The notes: generated from the letters alone by a model not told the origin. A stretch of DNA of 64,000 nucleotides from Pseudomonas sp. CFII64 (GCF_000416235.1 NZ_ATLO01000011.1:1-64000); one strand, 5' to 3'. Positions 25,021 to 36,729 are shown, counted from the stretch's first letter. Program-made: numbers and translations.

Positions 25021-27093
25021 TCACTTGCGCACGTTCTGATACAGCATCAGCCGCGAGGTTTCGTGCATGCCGCGCGTCAGCTCGGACAGGCGCTTGAACT
25101 CGCTCGGGTTTTGCGCGGAGACGTCATCCAGTGGCGTCGGTGATGCCAGGTCGTGCAACGTTGGCGAGCTGCCATCGTGCTGCATCTGCACCATGTAGTG
25201 TTGCGTGACACCGGCGATCAGCGGGAAGGTCCCTTCACGCAAGACCAGCGGCACCACACGCTCACCTTCAGGCGCAGGCTGCTGAATGTCGCGCCCCAGA
25301 CCGCTGTTGCGGAACTCAAGGCCAGCCATCCCCGCAACCGTAGGCAGCAAATCCACCAGACCGACCGCTTCCTTGACGTTGCGTACTCCCAGCAAAGCGG
25401 GCGCGTGGATGATCATCGGCACTGCGTTGCTTTCCAGACCCAGTAGCTCGTAAGCCGGCGCCAGGAACGGGATCTGCGCGATACGTGTGTTGTGGTCGCC
25501 AAACAATACGAAGATGGTGTTCTCGTAGTACCCGCCCTTTTTGGCGATTTCCATCAAGCGCCCGATGTTGAAATCCAGCAGGCGCACGGCGTTGTACTGC
25601 TCGACACTGCGCGAGCCTGCCGCCTGCACTTCAGCCAGGGTCGGATGCTTGACCTCAAACCCGTCGTTGGTTTTGGGAATCGTGAACGGCCGGTGATTGC
25701 CAGCCGTCTGCACATACGCAAAAAACGGTTTGTCCTTGGGCAGCGCTTGCAGAATCTGGTCGGTTTCCTTGAACAGGTCCAGATCTGAAATACCCCAGAC
25801 ATCCACCACCGGGGACTTCCAGTCGCGCTCCTCAAACAGACGCACGCCATCGATGCTTTGCCGGATCAGGGCATTCATGTTCGCCCAGCCGGAATTACCG
25901 CCAATGGTGTAGATCTTCTCGTAGCCAGTGAAGGCATTGATCAGTGTGTGCTGGCGGGTAATGAGCGGGTTACGCGTGGCCGTCTCCTGACGAGTAACGT
26001 CCGGCACCCCGGAAATGCTCGCCCAGACGGTTTTCGCGGTGCCCGTCACCGGCACGTAGAAATGCTCGAAGAACCAGCTTTGGCTGGCCAGTCGATCAAT
26101 GTTCGGCGTCGGGTTGATCGGGTTGCCATACGCGCCAACCGCGCTGGTGCCCAGGGACTCAAGCATGACGAACATCACGTTCGGTGGCCGGCCGCCGGGT
26201 ACTTTGTAGGGCTGCGGCGCCTGATGCCGCACGAAGTCGAGGGTTTGCGCATCCGGCTTGTCGACGCCCAGATACTTGGCCATCACCGGGTAATGTTCAC
26301 GCACCTGCGCTTCGTCGTAACGAGACTGGCCGACCTTGACCGTGTCGTAGAGGAAAATCACCGGATTCAGACCCAGTGCAGCAATCTGATTGTTGCCGGA
26401 GAAAAACGCATCGCTCCAGCGCAGCGGCACCGGATTTTCAAGGTTCATGTTTTCGACGCGGCCCAGAATGCCCATCAGCACCAACACCACCATCAGCGCA
26501 CCGCCCCAGGTCGCGGACAATGGATGAATGATCCTGCGGGGCCGATCCAGAGTGAGGCGTTCGAGCCTCACCAGGATCAGCGTCATCAGTGCGACTGTCA
26601 GCAGCCATCCCAGGGAAATCCAGATGACCGGGTAGGTTTGCCAGACCATGTCGCGGGAAATCTGCGCATCTTCCAGAAAACGCAAAACGGTGGCGTTGAT
26701 TCTCACGCCCAGGTACGCGTAATGGCCCAGGTCGATGATGTAGATCAGCAGGATGATGCCCAGGGCTGCGCACAGATAACCTCGCGCCAGCCAGCGCAGC
26801 GCACGGCTGCCGAGCAGGTTCCAGCGAGGTATGTAGGCCAGCACTGCCACCGGCAGCATGACCAGGATGGCCAGGCGCAAGTCGAAACGTAAGCCGATGC
26901 CCAGGGTTTCCAGGACTGCGCTCTGGTCGCTCAAGGCTTGAGCGTCGAAGCCGGAAAAACCCAGGAAAAACACCATCCTCAGCACAGCGAACAGCGCAAA
27001 TAAAAGTACTGTTGCGCCTAGCCAATAATGCAAGCGTCTCGCGTGCAACCAACCCATTCCTGCTCCCCTGTTAAATAATGTCGTGAAGCTCAA
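25021..27093 (-). CDS. LtaS/OpgB-like membrane sulfatase
   Basis: Inner-membrane protein of 690 residues with five N-terminal membrane segments and a periplasmic alkaline-phosphatase-fold sulfatase domain from about residue 300. The expected nucleophile threonine lies in VTGTAKTVW, and metal ligands occur in FVMLESLG and FGDHNTR. Such enzymes transfer phosphoglycerol or phosphoethanolamine to periplasmic glucans, lipids or polysaccharides. It is last in a three-gene operon after a membrane protein (four-base overlap) and a sialidase-like protein. The acceptor is unknown. Confidence 0.85.
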   Translation of the reverse strand: MSFTTLFNRGAGMGWLHARRLHYWLGATVLLFALFAVLRMVFFLGFSGFDAQALSDQSAVLETLGIGLRFDLRLAILVMLPVAVLAYIPRWNLLGSRALRWLARGYLCAALGIILLIYIIDLGHYAYLGVRINATVLRFLEDAQISRDMVWQTYPVIWISLGWLLTVALMTLILVRLERLTLDRPRRIIHPLSATWGGALMVVLVLMGILGRVENMNLENPVPLRWSDAFFSGNNQIAALGLNPVIFLYDTVKVGQSRYDEAQVREHYPVMAKYLGVDKPDAQTLDFVRHQAPQPYKVPGGRPPNVMFVMLESLGTSAVGAYGNPINPTPNIDRLASQSWFFEHFYVPVTGTAKTVWASISGVPDVTRQETATRNPLITRQHTLINAFTGYEKIYTIGGNSGWANMNALIRQSIDGVRLFEERDWKSPVVDVWGISDLDLFKETDQILQALPKDKPFFAYVQTAGNHRPFTIPKTNDGFEVKHPTLAEVQAAGSRSVEQYNAVRLLDFNIGRLMEIAKKGGYYENTIFVLFGDHNTRIAQIPFLAPAYELLGLESNAVPMIIHAPALLGVRNVKEAVGLVDLLPTVAGMAGLEFRNSGLGRDIQQPAPEGERVVPLVLREGTFPLIAGVTQHYMVQMQHDGSSPTLHDLASPTPLDDVSAQNPSEFKRLSELTRGMHETSRLMLYQNVRK

Positions 27094-27725
27094 GTTGTCT
27101 CGCCAGCAAGCGCCGGAGCGCGAGAGCGTCTGACGCGGCTATACACCCAGAGCGCGCCACGCATCAGCAATGCCATGCAGCAGAACAGACCGAGCAGCGG
27201 ATCAACCAGATAGTCCCAGTAATTTTGCGAAGGCTTTATCCCGACATTGAAGGCCAGCGTTGCGCTGGCGAGCATCACCACAGCCAGGCCGTTGCGCAGG
27301 TAAAACAGGCCCAGCGTAAGCGCTGCAAAAACCATCAGCATGGGACGCGGGCTATAGCCAAAGCGATAAGGGTCCAGATGACTCAAACCCAGGGTTGCCG
27401 GGTACAGCACCAGCGCCATCACGGCAAAAATGATCAATACGCCGGTAACAGAGCGACGCGCGGGCGGCAGTAACTCCAGCTTGCGCAAACATCCCCACAG
27501 CATCAACACCATTGACGTGGTGGCAAGGTCATCAATGTAGCTGCGCAGATAGGTTGCCAACGACAAACCGTCCAGCACGATGAAACTGCATGCCAGCAGA
27601 GCAAACAGCACAACGACGCGCAGGGGCTTGTTCAGGCCGAACGAAGGCAGCAGCAAAAAGATCAGCATGGCGAAACTGACGTGGGCCTGCCACAGGTTGA
27701 TCAATTGATACGCTCGGAAAGCCAT
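27090..27725 (-). CDS. Multi-pass membrane protein of unknown function
   Basis: A 211-residue protein with about six hydrophobic segments and no motif I recognise. Its start overlaps the end of the sialidase-like gene by 25 bp and its stop overlaps the sulfatase start by four, so the three proteins are tightly coupled. The charged tail (YSRVRRSRAPALAGETT) is probably cytoplasmic. A partner role in modifying a surface glycan is an inference from the neighbours only. Confidence 0.75.
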   Translation of the reverse strand: MAFRAYQLINLWQAHVSFAMLIFLLLPSFGLNKPLRVVVLFALLACSFIVLDGLSLATYLRSYIDDLATTSMVLMLWGCLRKLELLPPARRSVTGVLIIFAVMALVLYPATLGLSHLDPYRFGYSPRPMLMVFAALTLGLFYLRNGLAVVMLASATLAFNVGIKPSQNYWDYLVDPLLGLFCCMALLMRGALWVYSRVRRSRAPALAGETT

Positions 27726-28999
27726 GCATCGTTGAAGGTAACGTGCTTGATGAAGGTGTTATTCCAGGAATAAACCACGTGATACATCCCGTCGGGGCTG
27801 CGGATGAAATACGGATATTCATATTCGAATTCACACCCGCGCGTGGTGCACACCCGTGTGTCGAGATTGCTCAGGAACTTTGCCTCAAGCGGCAGACGCA
27901 CCGCCCCGCTGGAGCCTCGAAATTGATCACCGATGATTTCCTTGTAGGCTTCAGGTGAAAACGGATTGCCCTCCGGATCGGGGGATTTGTCCAGGTCGCG
28001 CAGCGATCGCCAGTCATCCATTTTCGCGTCGGTGCCGTAAAGGCTCAGTTTGAAACGGCCGTCCCGCAGGTCGTTGAGCGCGACCAGCAGGCCGTGCTCG
28101 GGCGTGACAATGGCCGCCAGTGAAGAATTTGGATTGGACGGGGCAAGCGGATAAGGCTCACTCCAGGTTTGCCCAGCGTCTTCGGTGCGGGTTGCCAGCA
28201 CGCGGTGGTGAATGTTCCCGGCGTAACGCAGCAGGGCGATACCACGCTGCCCATCCAGCGGAACCACGGTGGGTTGCAGCGAATTGTTACCGTGACTGAT
28301 ACGGAATTTGTCGATCACGTCGCCGTCGGCGCTGAGGTACAGGTATTCAGCAAACTTGCCGAGAAACTCGTGGTAAACCGGCAAGCCAATGGAGCCGTCC
28401 GCATGAAACACCGGGGCCGAGCGCACCAGCGTGCTGATGTTCAAGAAAGGTGAAGTAATCAGCTGGCGCGGTTCGGACCATTGTCGACCGAAGTCGTCCG
28501 ACACCATCACGTTGACGGCGCTGCCCGCCCAGCCGCCCATGGACACCGACACGTAGAACAGCCACAAGCGGTTGTCCGGCGCCAGTGCGACCACCGGATT
28601 GCCCAACTTGCGAATGTATTTTTGCGTACCGCGCTGGGTCGAATCCCGCGTCGCCAACACCTGCTCAGCCCCCCACTCGCCGGAGCCTGCATCAAAACGC
28701 GCAGAACGAACCTCGACATCTGCCGCGCCTTCGCGCGAACCTGCAAACCAGACCGTCATCAGGCTGCCGTCCGGCAAGGCGGTGACCGCCGAGGAATGCA
28801 CGAAATCCACCAGCCCGGACGAAGCGAAGCGGCTGGTGTAGATGGGCTTGGCAACCTGGCCCGCCACCGCCAGCACCGGATTCATCAGGGCAAAGGAGGA
28901 GTGGATGTTGCCGGGGTGGGTGAACCACGCGGCGGCAAAAAGGCAGGTCAGTGCGAAGTAGACACCGAGGGCCGGGAAACTGGGAATATTGACGCGCAT
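27701..28999 (-). CDS. Sialidase-fold (BNR-repeat) exported or anchored protein
   Basis: A 432-residue protein with an N-terminal membrane anchor or signal (ALGVYFALTCLFAAAWF) and a six-bladed sialidase-like propeller. Asp-box-like turns are seen, for example SDDFGRQWSEP and TEDAGQTWSEP. It belongs to the exo-alpha-sialidase-like family that in many bacteria acts on non-sialic glycans. It is the first gene of the operon with the membrane protein and sulfatase, which suggests a surface polysaccharide or glucan as substrate; this is not proven. Confidence 0.78.
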   Translation of the reverse strand: MRVNIPSFPALGVYFALTCLFAAAWFTHPGNIHSSFALMNPVLAVAGQVAKPIYTSRFASSGLVDFVHSSAVTALPDGSLMTVWFAGSREGAADVEVRSARFDAGSGEWGAEQVLATRDSTQRGTQKYIRKLGNPVVALAPDNRLWLFYVSVSMGGWAGSAVNVMVSDDFGRQWSEPRQLITSPFLNISTLVRSAPVFHADGSIGLPVYHEFLGKFAEYLYLSADGDVIDKFRISHGNNSLQPTVVPLDGQRGIALLRYAGNIHHRVLATRTEDAGQTWSEPYPLAPSNPNSSLAAIVTPEHGLLVALNDLRDGRFKLSLYGTDAKMDDWRSLRDLDKSPDPEGNPFSPEAYKEIIGDQFRGSSGAVRLPLEAKFLSNLDTRVCTTRGCEFEYEYPYFIRSPDGMYHVVYSWNNTFIKHVTFNDAWLSERIN

Positions 29000-29231
29000 A
29001 AGTGGATTCTGTGCATCTCGGGCCCGATCAAGCGCCGTAAGCTAACACTGGATGTTACAGACGCAGCGTTTAACTCGTCGATTATATGTAAGCAATTGTT
29101 TTCGGTGCGGGCTAGAGGTGTCGCAGGCCTTTAAGCGGGCTGTTTTTCGACAAGCAGCAATTCTGTAATTCCCCGCTCTGCCAAGAACCTCTCGGTATAC
29201 GCCGGGCTATGTGAAGCGATTTTCAGACATG

Positions 29232-29258
29232 AAAAAGCCCAACCTTTTCAGGTTGGGC
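29232..29258 (-). terminator. Rho-independent terminator after tRNA-Pro
   Basis: A perfect 8-bp stem, GCCCAACC / GGTTGGGC, with a six-base loop, followed on the minus strand by a run of five T. It lies 20 bp past the 3' end of the tRNA. Confidence 0.9.
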
Positions 29259-29277
29259 CAAGTCAATGATAAATAAA

Positions 29278-29354
29278 TGGTCGGGACGGAGTGATTCGAA
29301 CACTCGACCCCTTGCACCCCATGCAAGTGCGCTACCGGGCTGCGCTACGCCCCG
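29278..29354 (-). tRNA. tRNA-Pro (anticodon GGG)
   Basis: A 77-nt cloverleaf with an encoded CCA end. The acceptor stem is CGGGGCG paired with CGTCCCG (one G-T pair), the D arm is GCGC/GCGC, the anticodon arm is CTTGC-ATGGGGT-GCAAG, and the T loop is TTCGAAT. The middle three bases of the anticodon loop read GGG, which decodes proline codons CCC and CCT. It lies downstream of the thrS-ihfA-MerR block on the same strand and is followed by a terminator. Confidence 0.96.
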
Positions 29355-29441
29355 ACTAGGCGTGTATCAGCTTCGCTCTGTGCGAAAACTTCGAGGAATA
29401 TACCCTAAGCTTTTGAATTATGGAAGTATCCTGGAAGGTGG

Positions 29442-29798
29442 CTAGTTAGCCAGAACCACCAATACATCTTCCAGCTCGGCAATCATTTGCCGCAACAATT
29501 GCTTGTACTGCTGAGAGTCATCTTCAGTGTCACCGTTGGTCATCCGCAAGCGGGCACCACCGATGGTGAAGCCTTGCTCGTAGAGCAAACCGCGAATCTG
29601 GCGAATCATCAGCACATCCTCGCGCTGATAATACCGACGGTTTCCGCGGCGCTTGACCGGGTTGAGCTGAGGAAACTCCTGCTCCCAATAGCGCAAAACG
29701 TGCGGTTTTACCGCGCAGAGCTCGCTGACCTCACCGATGGTGAAGTAACGTTTGCCTGGAATGGGCGGTAGCTCGTCGTTATGACTTGGTTCCAGCAT
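29442..29798 (-). CDS. MerR-family transcriptional regulator
   Basis: A 118-residue regulator that is standard directly downstream of ihfA in gammaproteobacteria. The MerR helix-turn-helix is clear ([28 protein letters not shown]...RRYYQREDV). There is no metal-binding cysteine set, so this is the MlrA-like short form with unknown effector. Its start overlaps the end of ihfA by 20 bp, which suggests coupled translation. Confidence 0.92.
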   Translation of the reverse strand: MLEPSHNDELPPIPGKRYFTIGEVSELCAVKPHVLRYWEQEFPQLNPVKRRGNRRYYQREDVLMIRQIRGLLYEQGFTIGGARLRMTNGDTEDDSQQYKQLLRQMIAELEDVLVVLAN

Positions 29799-30081
29799 AA
29801 GCCTCAACTCGGGCCTTCAACTTCTGCCCCGGACGGAAAGTAACCACACGGCGAGCCGTAATCGGAATTTCTTCCCCGGTCTTTGGATTTCGACCAGGCC
29901 GCTGGCGTTTATCGCGCAGGTCGAAATTGCCGAATCCGGACAATTTCACCTGCTCGTTATCTTCCAGAGCGTGCCTGATTTCCTCAAAGAACAGCTCAAC
30001 CAATTCCTTGGCTTCTCGTTTATTCAGGCCCAGCTCTTCGTACAGACGTTCGGCCATCTCAGCTTTCGTCAGAGCCCCCAT
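29779..30081 (-). CDS. ihfA: Integration host factor alpha subunit
   Basis: A 100-residue DNA-bending protein that pairs with IhfB. It shows the HU/IHF fold and the beta-arm signature [21 protein letters not shown] with the intercalating proline. The length and position three bases after pheT are the same as in other Pseudomonas. Confidence 0.98.
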   Translation of the reverse strand: MGALTKAEMAERLYEELGLNKREAKELVELFFEEIRHALEDNEQVKLSGFGNFDLRDKRQRPGRNPKTGEEIPITARRVVTFRPGQKLKARVEAYAGTKS

Positions 30082-30084
30082 ACG

Positions 30085-32463
30085 CTACTTCCTTAACGTG
30101 GCGTTTAACCGTTCCTCGAGAGAGGTGAGGATTTTATGCGTCGCCGCATTTACCTCATCGTCATTAAGAGTGCGCGATGGATGCTGCCAGGTCAAGCCGA
30201 CTGCAAGGCTTTTTCTATGCGGATCAATGCCTTTACCTTGGTAAACGTCAAATAACCTGAGGTCTGTGAGCCATTCGCCTGCATTTTCTCGAATAACGTC
30301 AAGAACTGCGCTGGCTGCGACGCCCTCATCCGCCAGCAATGCCAGGTCACGACGCACTTCAGGAAAGCGCGATAACTCCTGGAATTTTGGCATTTTTCCG
30401 AGTGCTACTTCAGTCAGAACCAGCTCGAAAACGAAGACCGGACGATCAAGGCCGAGGGTTTTCGACAATTCAGGATGGATGGCGCCAACATAGCCCACTT
30501 CGCGACCATCACGCTCGATGCGCGCAGTCTGCCCAGGGTGCAATGCTGGGTGTTTACCCGGCACGAATGAGAACGAATCCAGTGCACCGGCAAAACCGAG
30601 CACTGCTTCAACATCTGCCTTGACGTCGAAGAAGTCGACCACGTCGCGGCCCTGCGCCCAGCCTTCCGGCAGACGGCTGCCGCAGACGACACCGGCGAGC
30701 ATCGGCTCTTGTTTCAAACCTTGCAGCTGACCGACAAAACGCAGACCGCTTTCGAACAAACGAACCCGATCCTGTTGGCGATTGAGGTTGTGCTGCAGGG
30801 ACTTGACCAGACCCGGCCACAGCGAAGCACGCATCGCCGCCATGTCGTTGGAGATCGGATTGGCCAGCAACAGTGGCTCGACGCCGGGGCTGAACAATTC
30901 GAATTGCTTCGGATCAATAAAGCTGTAAGTGATCGCTTCCTGATAACCACGGGCCACCAGCAGACGACGTAGTTCAGGCAGATCGCTGCGCGCTTCAGCC
31001 TTGGCCTGCGGAGCCAGACGTGCTTGCGGGTAGCGAACCGGCAGGCGGTTGTAGCCGTAAAGACGCGCCAGTTCTTCGATCAGGTCGACTTCAAGCGAGA
31101 TATCAAAGCGATGGCTCGGTACTTCGACCTGCCACTGCCCGGCGACTTCTGACGAAATTTCCAGACCCAACCCGGTCAGCAGACGCTCGACTTCTGTCGA
31201 GTCCATTGGCATGCCCAGCATTTGTTCAATGCGATCAGCACGCAATGTTACCGGGGCAATCGACGGCAAGTCTTGCTCGCTGACCGCTTCGATGACCGGC
31301 CCGGCTTCACCACCGGTGATTTCCAGCAGCAGGCCGGTGGCGCGCTCCATGGCCTTGCGAGCCAATTGCCAGTCCACGCCACGCTCGTAGCGGTGCGAAG
31401 CATCAGTGTGCAGGCCATAGGAACGGGCCTTGCCAGCGACGGCGATCTGATCGAAAAACGCGCTTTCAAGGAAGATGTCGCGAGTCTTGGCGGAAACACC
31501 ACTGTGTTCGCCCCCCATCACACCAGCAATGGCCAACGCACGCTGATGGTCAGCGATGACCAAGGTGTCGGCACGCAGACTGACTTCCTGGCCATCCAGC
31601 AGAACGAGCTTCTCGCCCTCCTCCGCCATGCGCACACGAATGCCGCCATTGATTTCAGCCAGGTCGAACGCGTGCAGCGGCTGACCCAGTTCGAGCATGA
31701 CGTAATTGGTGATATCGACTGCCGCGTCGATGCTGCGCACGTCTGAACGACGCAGGCGCTCAATCATCCACAGCGGAGTCGGGCGGGACAGGTCGACGTT
31801 GCGAATTACCCGACCCAGGTAACGCGGGCAAGCGTCTGGTGCCAGCACTTCCACCGAGCGCACTTCATCGTGAACCACGGCAACCGGCGCAACCTGAGGC
31901 ACGGTGACTTGAGCGGCATAAAGCGCACCGACTTCACGAGCCAGACCGGCCACGGACAGGCAATCGCCACGGTTCGGGGTCAGGTCGACTTCGATACTGG
32001 CATCGTCCAGTTCGAGGTAGACACGGATATCCTCACCCACCGGGGCGTCGGCAGGCAGCTCCATCAGGCCGTCATTGCCCTCGCCCACTTGCAGCTCGGA
32101 CTGGGAGCACAACATGCCGTTGGATTCAACGCCGCGCAGTTTGGCCTTCTTGATCTTGAAGTCGCCGGGTAATTCGGCGCCGATCATGGCAAACGGAATT
32201 TTCAGGCCCGCACGCACATTTGGCGCACCGCAGACTACCTGAAAGGTTTCCGAACCGTTGCTGACCTGGCAAACGCGCAGTTTGTCGGCATCGGGGTGTT
32301 GTTCGGTGCTCAGCACTTCGCCGACGATCACGCCGCTGAATACACCAGCAGCCTGCGTGACGCTATCGACTTCGAGGCCGGCCATCGACAGACGAGCAAC
32401 CAGCTCGTCGCGGGAAACTTGCGGGCTTACCCAGCCACGCAACCATTGTTCACTGAATTTCAT
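30085..32463 (-). CDS. pheT: Phenylalanyl-tRNA synthetase beta subunit
   Basis: The large subunit (792 residues) of the alpha2-beta2 enzyme that charges tRNA-Phe in the cytoplasm. The N-terminal tRNA-binding (EMAP-like) domain, the B3/B4 editing domain in the centre and the C-terminal ferredoxin-like anticodon-binding domain (RFPEVRRDLALL) are all present. The length is normal. It starts 26 bp after pheS. Confidence 0.98.
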   Translation of the reverse strand: MKFSEQWLRGWVSPQVSRDELVARLSMAGLEVDSVTQAAGVFSGVIVGEVLSTEQHPDADKLRVCQVSNGSETFQVVCGAPNVRAGLKIPFAMIGAELPGDFKIKKAKLRGVESNGMLCSQSELQVGEGNDGLMELPADAPVGEDIRVYLELDDASIEVDLTPNRGDCLSVAGLAREVGALYAAQVTVPQVAPVAVVHDEVRSVEVLAPDACPRYLGRVIRNVDLSRPTPLWMIERLRRSDVRSIDAAVDITNYVMLELGQPLHAFDLAEINGGIRVRMAEEGEKLVLLDGQEVSLRADTLVIADHQRALAIAGVMGGEHSGVSAKTRDIFLESAFFDQIAVAGKARSYGLHTDASHRYERGVDWQLARKAMERATGLLLEITGGEAGPVIEAVSEQDLPSIAPVTLRADRIEQMLGMPMDSTEVERLLTGLGLEISSEVAGQWQVEVPSHRFDISLEVDLIEELARLYGYNRLPVRYPQARLAPQAKAEARSDLPELRRLLVARGYQEAITYSFIDPKQFELFSPGVEPLLLANPISNDMAAMRASLWPGLVKSLQHNLNRQQDRVRLFESGLRFVGQLQGLKQEPMLAGVVCGSRLPEGWAQGRDVVDFFDVKADVEAVLGFAGALDSFSFVPGKHPALHPGQTARIERDGREVGYVGAIHPELSKTLGLDRPVFVFELVLTEVALGKMPKFQELSRFPEVRRDLALLADEGVAASAVLDVIRENAGEWLTDLRLFDVYQGKGIDPHRKSLAVGLTWQHPSRTLNDDEVNAATHKILTSLEERLNATLRK

Positions 32464-32489
32464 CCTGCTCTCCTAAAGATTCGTTACGA

Positions 32490-33561
<1,072 letters not shown>

Positions 33562-33613
33562 ATGACGTTTAACACCGAACCCCAGAAGCTGGGGCCCGGT
33601 GATTGTCGGGGAC

Positions 33614-33970
33614 TTAGGCCAAGGTGGCTTTAGCTTTCTCGACAATCGCAGCAAACGCCGCTTTTTCGTTCACTGCCAGATCAGCCAGAACCTTACGGTC
33701 GATCTCGATGGACGCTTTTTTCAGGCCGGCGATGAAACGGCTGTAGGACAGACCGTTGATACGTGCACCAGCGTTGATACGAGCGATCCACAGAGCGCGG
33801 AACTGACGTTTTTTCTGACGACGGTCACGGTAGGCGTATTGGCCTGCCTTGATTACCGCTTGCTTGGCAACACGGAATACGCGTGAACGCGCGCCGTAGT
33901 AGCCTTTAGCAAGTTTCAGAATTTTTTTGTGACGCTTACGGGCAATGACGCCACGCTTTACACGAGCCAT
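33614..33970 (-). CDS. rplT: 50S ribosomal protein L20
   Basis: Ribosomal protein of 118 residues needed early in 50S assembly. The sequence [30 protein letters not shown] is the conserved N terminus. In many bacteria L20 represses translation of the infC-rpmI-rplT operon; I did not identify its binding site here. Confidence 0.99.
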   Translation of the reverse strand: MARVKRGVIARKRHKKILKLAKGYYGARSRVFRVAKQAVIKAGQYAYRDRRQKKRQFRALWIARINAGARINGLSYSRFIAGLKKASIEIDRKVLADLAVNEKAAFAAIVEKAKATLA

Positions 33971-34000
33971 GAGTTACTTCCTCTATTCTTGATCAAAAAA

Positions 34001-34195
34001 TCAGCAAAGGCGCAGCATGCGCTTGACTTTTGCAACGTCAGACGGATGCAGCAAGCTGCTACCGCGCAGTTGACGCTTACGCTTAGTCGACATTTTGGTC
34101 AGAATGTGGCTCTTGAAAGCGTGTTTGTGCTTGATGCCGTTAGCAGTTTTCAAAAACCGCTTAGCTGCACCACTTTTAGTCTTCATCTTTGGCAT
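34001..34195 (-). CDS. rpmI: 50S ribosomal protein L35
   Basis: Ribosomal protein of 64 residues beginning [17 protein letters not shown], fully conserved for L35. It is between infC (60 bp upstream) and rplT (30 bp downstream). Confidence 0.99.
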   Translation of the reverse strand: MPKMKTKSGAAKRFLKTANGIKHKHAFKSHILTKMSTKRKRQLRGSSLLHPSDVAKVKRMLRLC

Positions 34196-34255
34196 GTTCG
34201 GATACTCCGCATTCAGTTGATAAACATAACCATAAGGCCTGCCGTGCCCTGGTGG

Positions 34256-34807
34256 TTATTTCTTCTTTTTCGGGGCGATGACCATAATAAGCTGGCGTCC
34301 TTCCATCTTAGGATGCTGCTCCACGGCGCCGTATTCGAGCAGGTCAGCTTCAACCCGCTTCAACAGCTCCATGCCCAGCTCCTGGTGGGCCATCTCACGG
34401 CCGCGGAATCGCAAGGATACCTTGGCCCTGTCCCCATCACTCAGGAAACGTACCAGGTTGCGCAGTTTTACCTGGTAATCCCCTTCCTCCGTCCCTGGAC
34501 GAAACTTGATTTCTTTAACCTGGATCTGCTTCTGGTTTTTCTTGGCAGCGGCAACCTGTTTCTTCTTCTCGAAGATCGATTTGCCGTAGTCCATCAGCTT
34601 GCAGACAGGTGGTACTGCATCGGCGGAAATTTCCACCAGATCCAGTTTGGCCTCTTCAGCCTTAAGAAGCGCGTCTTCAATTGACACAATCCCAAGCTGC
34701 TCACCCTCAGCCCCAATTAAACGAACCTCACGTGCCGAGATATTCTCGTTGATCGGGGCCTTCGGTGCAGCTCGTTTATCTTGTCTCATTTCACGCTTAA
34801 TAGTAAT
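34256..34807 (-). CDS. infC: Translation initiation factor IF-3 (non-canonical ATT start)
   Basis: IF-3 keeps the ribosomal subunits apart and proofreads the start codon. The N and C domains are complete. The first in-frame ATG (34789, 177 residues) has no ribosome binding site at usable distance. Two ATT codons precede it: 34807 (183 residues, the form I recall for Pseudomonas IF-3) and 34801 (181 residues), the latter with GGAG exactly eight bases upstream. An ATT start is the known device by which IF-3 limits its own synthesis. The ATT at 34807 shares a base with the thrS stop codon. Confidence 0.95.
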   Translation of the reverse strand: MTIKREMRQDKRAAPKAPINENISAREVRLIGAEGEQLGIVSIEDALLKAEEAKLDLVEISADAVPPVCKLMDYGKSIFEKKKQVAAAKKNQKQIQVKEIKFRPGTEEGDYQVKLRNLVRFLSDGDRAKVSLRFRGREMAHQELGMELLKRVEADLLEYGAVEQHPKMEGRQLIMVIAPKKKK

Positions 34808-36729
34808 TACTCCGAATCATGGCGACCACGCCGGGAAACCGCTTGTGCGAGGAACTCAGCGAATTGGGCGACCGGCATCGAGCCAAGGTCAGCACCTTCA
34901 CGTGTACGCACAGCGACAGTTTGCATTTCGACTTCCCGATCTCCGATAACCAAAAGATAAGGAACCTTGAGCAAAGTATGCTCGCGGATTTTAAAGCCGA
35001 TCTTTTCATTTCTCAAGTCGGACTTGGCACGAAACCCGCTTTCAGACAGAGTTTTTTCTACTTCAAGGGCAAAATCTGCCTGTTTGTCAGTGATATTCAT
35101 GATCACTGCTTGAGTAGGAGCCAGCCAGGCCGGAAATGCACCTTCGTAATGCTCGATCAAAATCCCGATGAAACGCTCGAAGGATCCGAGAATTGCACGG
35201 TGCAACATGACCGGATGCTTGCGATTGTTATCTTCCGAGACGTACTCGGCACCCAACCGGATAGGCAGGTTGAAATCGAGCTGCAATGTACCGCATTGCC
35301 ACACACGACCGAGACAATCTTTCAACGAAAATTCGATTTTCGGACCGTAGAACGCACCTTCACCCGGTTGCAGGTCGTAAGGCAGGCCCGCGCTGTCCAG
35401 TGCCGCGGCCAATGCGCTCTCGGCGCGATCCCAGAGATCATCGGAACCGACACGCTTTTCCGGGCGAGTCGAGAGCTTGAGCTCGATGTCCTTGAAGCCG
35501 AAGTCCGCATACACGTCCAGGGTCAGCTTGATGAACGCCGCCGACTCGGCCTGCATCTGCTCTTCCGTACAGAAGATGTGGGCGTCGTCCTGGGTGAAGG
35601 CGCGCACGCGCATGATGCCGTGCAGCGCACCGGATGGCTCGTTACGGTGGCAGGCACCAAACTCGGCCAGACGCAGCGGCAACTCGCGGTAGCTCTTCAG
35701 GCCCTGATTGAACACCTGCACGTGGCATGGGCAGTTCATAGGCTTGATGGCGTAATCACGGTTCTCGGACTCAGTGGTGAACATGTTCTCGGCGTAGTTG
35801 GCCCAGTGTCCGGACTTCTCCCACAGGGAGCGATCAACCACCTGCGGAGTCTTGATCTCCAGATAGCCATTCTCGCGCTGCACTTTGCGCATGTATTGCT
35901 CAAGCACTTGATACAGCGTCCAGCCTTGCGGGTGCCAGAACACCATGCCCGGCGCTTCTTCCTGGGTATGGAACAGCCCAAGGCGCTTGCCGATCTTGCG
36001 GTGATCGCGTTTTTCGGCTTCTTCAATGCGCTGGATATAAGCAGCCAGTTGTTTCTTGTCAGCCCATGCCGTGCCATAGACACGCTGCAGCTGCTCGTTC
36101 TTCGCGTCGCCGCGCCAGTAGGCGCCGGACAGCTTGGTCAGCTTGAACGATTTGAGGAAACGCGTGTTCGGCACGTGCGGACCGCGGCACATGTCGACGT
36201 ATTCTTCGTGATAGTACAAGCCCATGGTCTGCTGCTCGGGCATGTCTTCGACCAGTCGCAGCTTGTAGTCTTCGTGACGGGCAGTGAACACCTCGATCAC
36301 TTCGGCACGCGGTGTGACCTTCTTGATGACGTCGTAGTCTTTTTCGATCAATTGTTGCATGCGCTGCTCGATCGCCGCCATGTCGTCAGGCGTGAACGGG
36401 CGCTCGTAGGCAATATCGTAATAGAAGCCGTCATCGATAACCGGGCCAATCACCATTCTGGCGGTCGGATACAGCTGCTTGACTGCGTGGCCGACAAGGT
36501 GAGCGCAGGAGTGGCGGATAATCTCCAGGCCTTCCTGATCCTTGGGCGTGATGATTTGCAGCGTTGCGTCGTTTTCGATCAGATCACTGGCGTCGACCAG
36601 TTGACCGTCAACCTTGCCGGCAACGGTGGCCTTGGCAAGACCTGCGCCAATGGAAAGCGCAACCTCGGCTACGGAAACCGGGTGATCGAAAGAACGTTGA
36701 CTGCCATCGGGAAGAGTAATGGTGGGCAT
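34807..36729 (-). CDS. thrS: Threonyl-tRNA synthetase
   Basis: Class II synthetase of 640 residues that charges and proofreads tRNA-Thr. A TGS domain is followed by the editing domain with [10 protein letters not shown] and CxxxH ligands, the catalytic core and the C-terminal anticodon-binding domain. I start at 36729 ([10 protein letters not shown]), with AGGAGG six bases upstream. The longer frame adds 11 residues without support. It is the first gene of the translation block. Confidence 0.98.
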   Translation of the reverse strand: MPTITLPDGSQRSFDHPVSVAEVALSIGAGLAKATVAGKVDGQLVDASDLIENDATLQIITPKDQEGLEIIRHSCAHLVGHAVKQLYPTARMVIGPVIDDGFYYDIAYERPFTPDDMAAIEQRMQQLIEKDYDVIKKVTPRAEVIEVFTARHEDYKLRLVEDMPEQQTMGLYYHEEYVDMCRGPHVPNTRFLKSFKLTKLSGAYWRGDAKNEQLQRVYGTAWADKKQLAAYIQRIEEAEKRDHRKIGKRLGLFHTQEEAPGMVFWHPQGWTLYQVLEQYMRKVQRENGYLEIKTPQVVDRSLWEKSGHWANYAENMFTTESENRDYAIKPMNCPCHVQVFNQGLKSYRELPLRLAEFGACHRNEPSGALHGIMRVRAFTQDDAHIFCTEEQMQAESAAFIKLTLDVYADFGFKDIELKLSTRPEKRVGSDDLWDRAESALAAALDSAGLPYDLQPGEGAFYGPKIEFSLKDCLGRVWQCGTLQLDFNLPIRLGAEYVSEDNNRKHPVMLHRAILGSFERFIGILIEHYEGAFPAWLAPTQAVIMNITDKQADFALEVEKTLSESGFRAKSDLRNEKIGFKIREHTLLKVPYLLVIGDREVEMQTVAVRTREGADLGSMPVAQFAEFLAQAVSRRGRHDSE

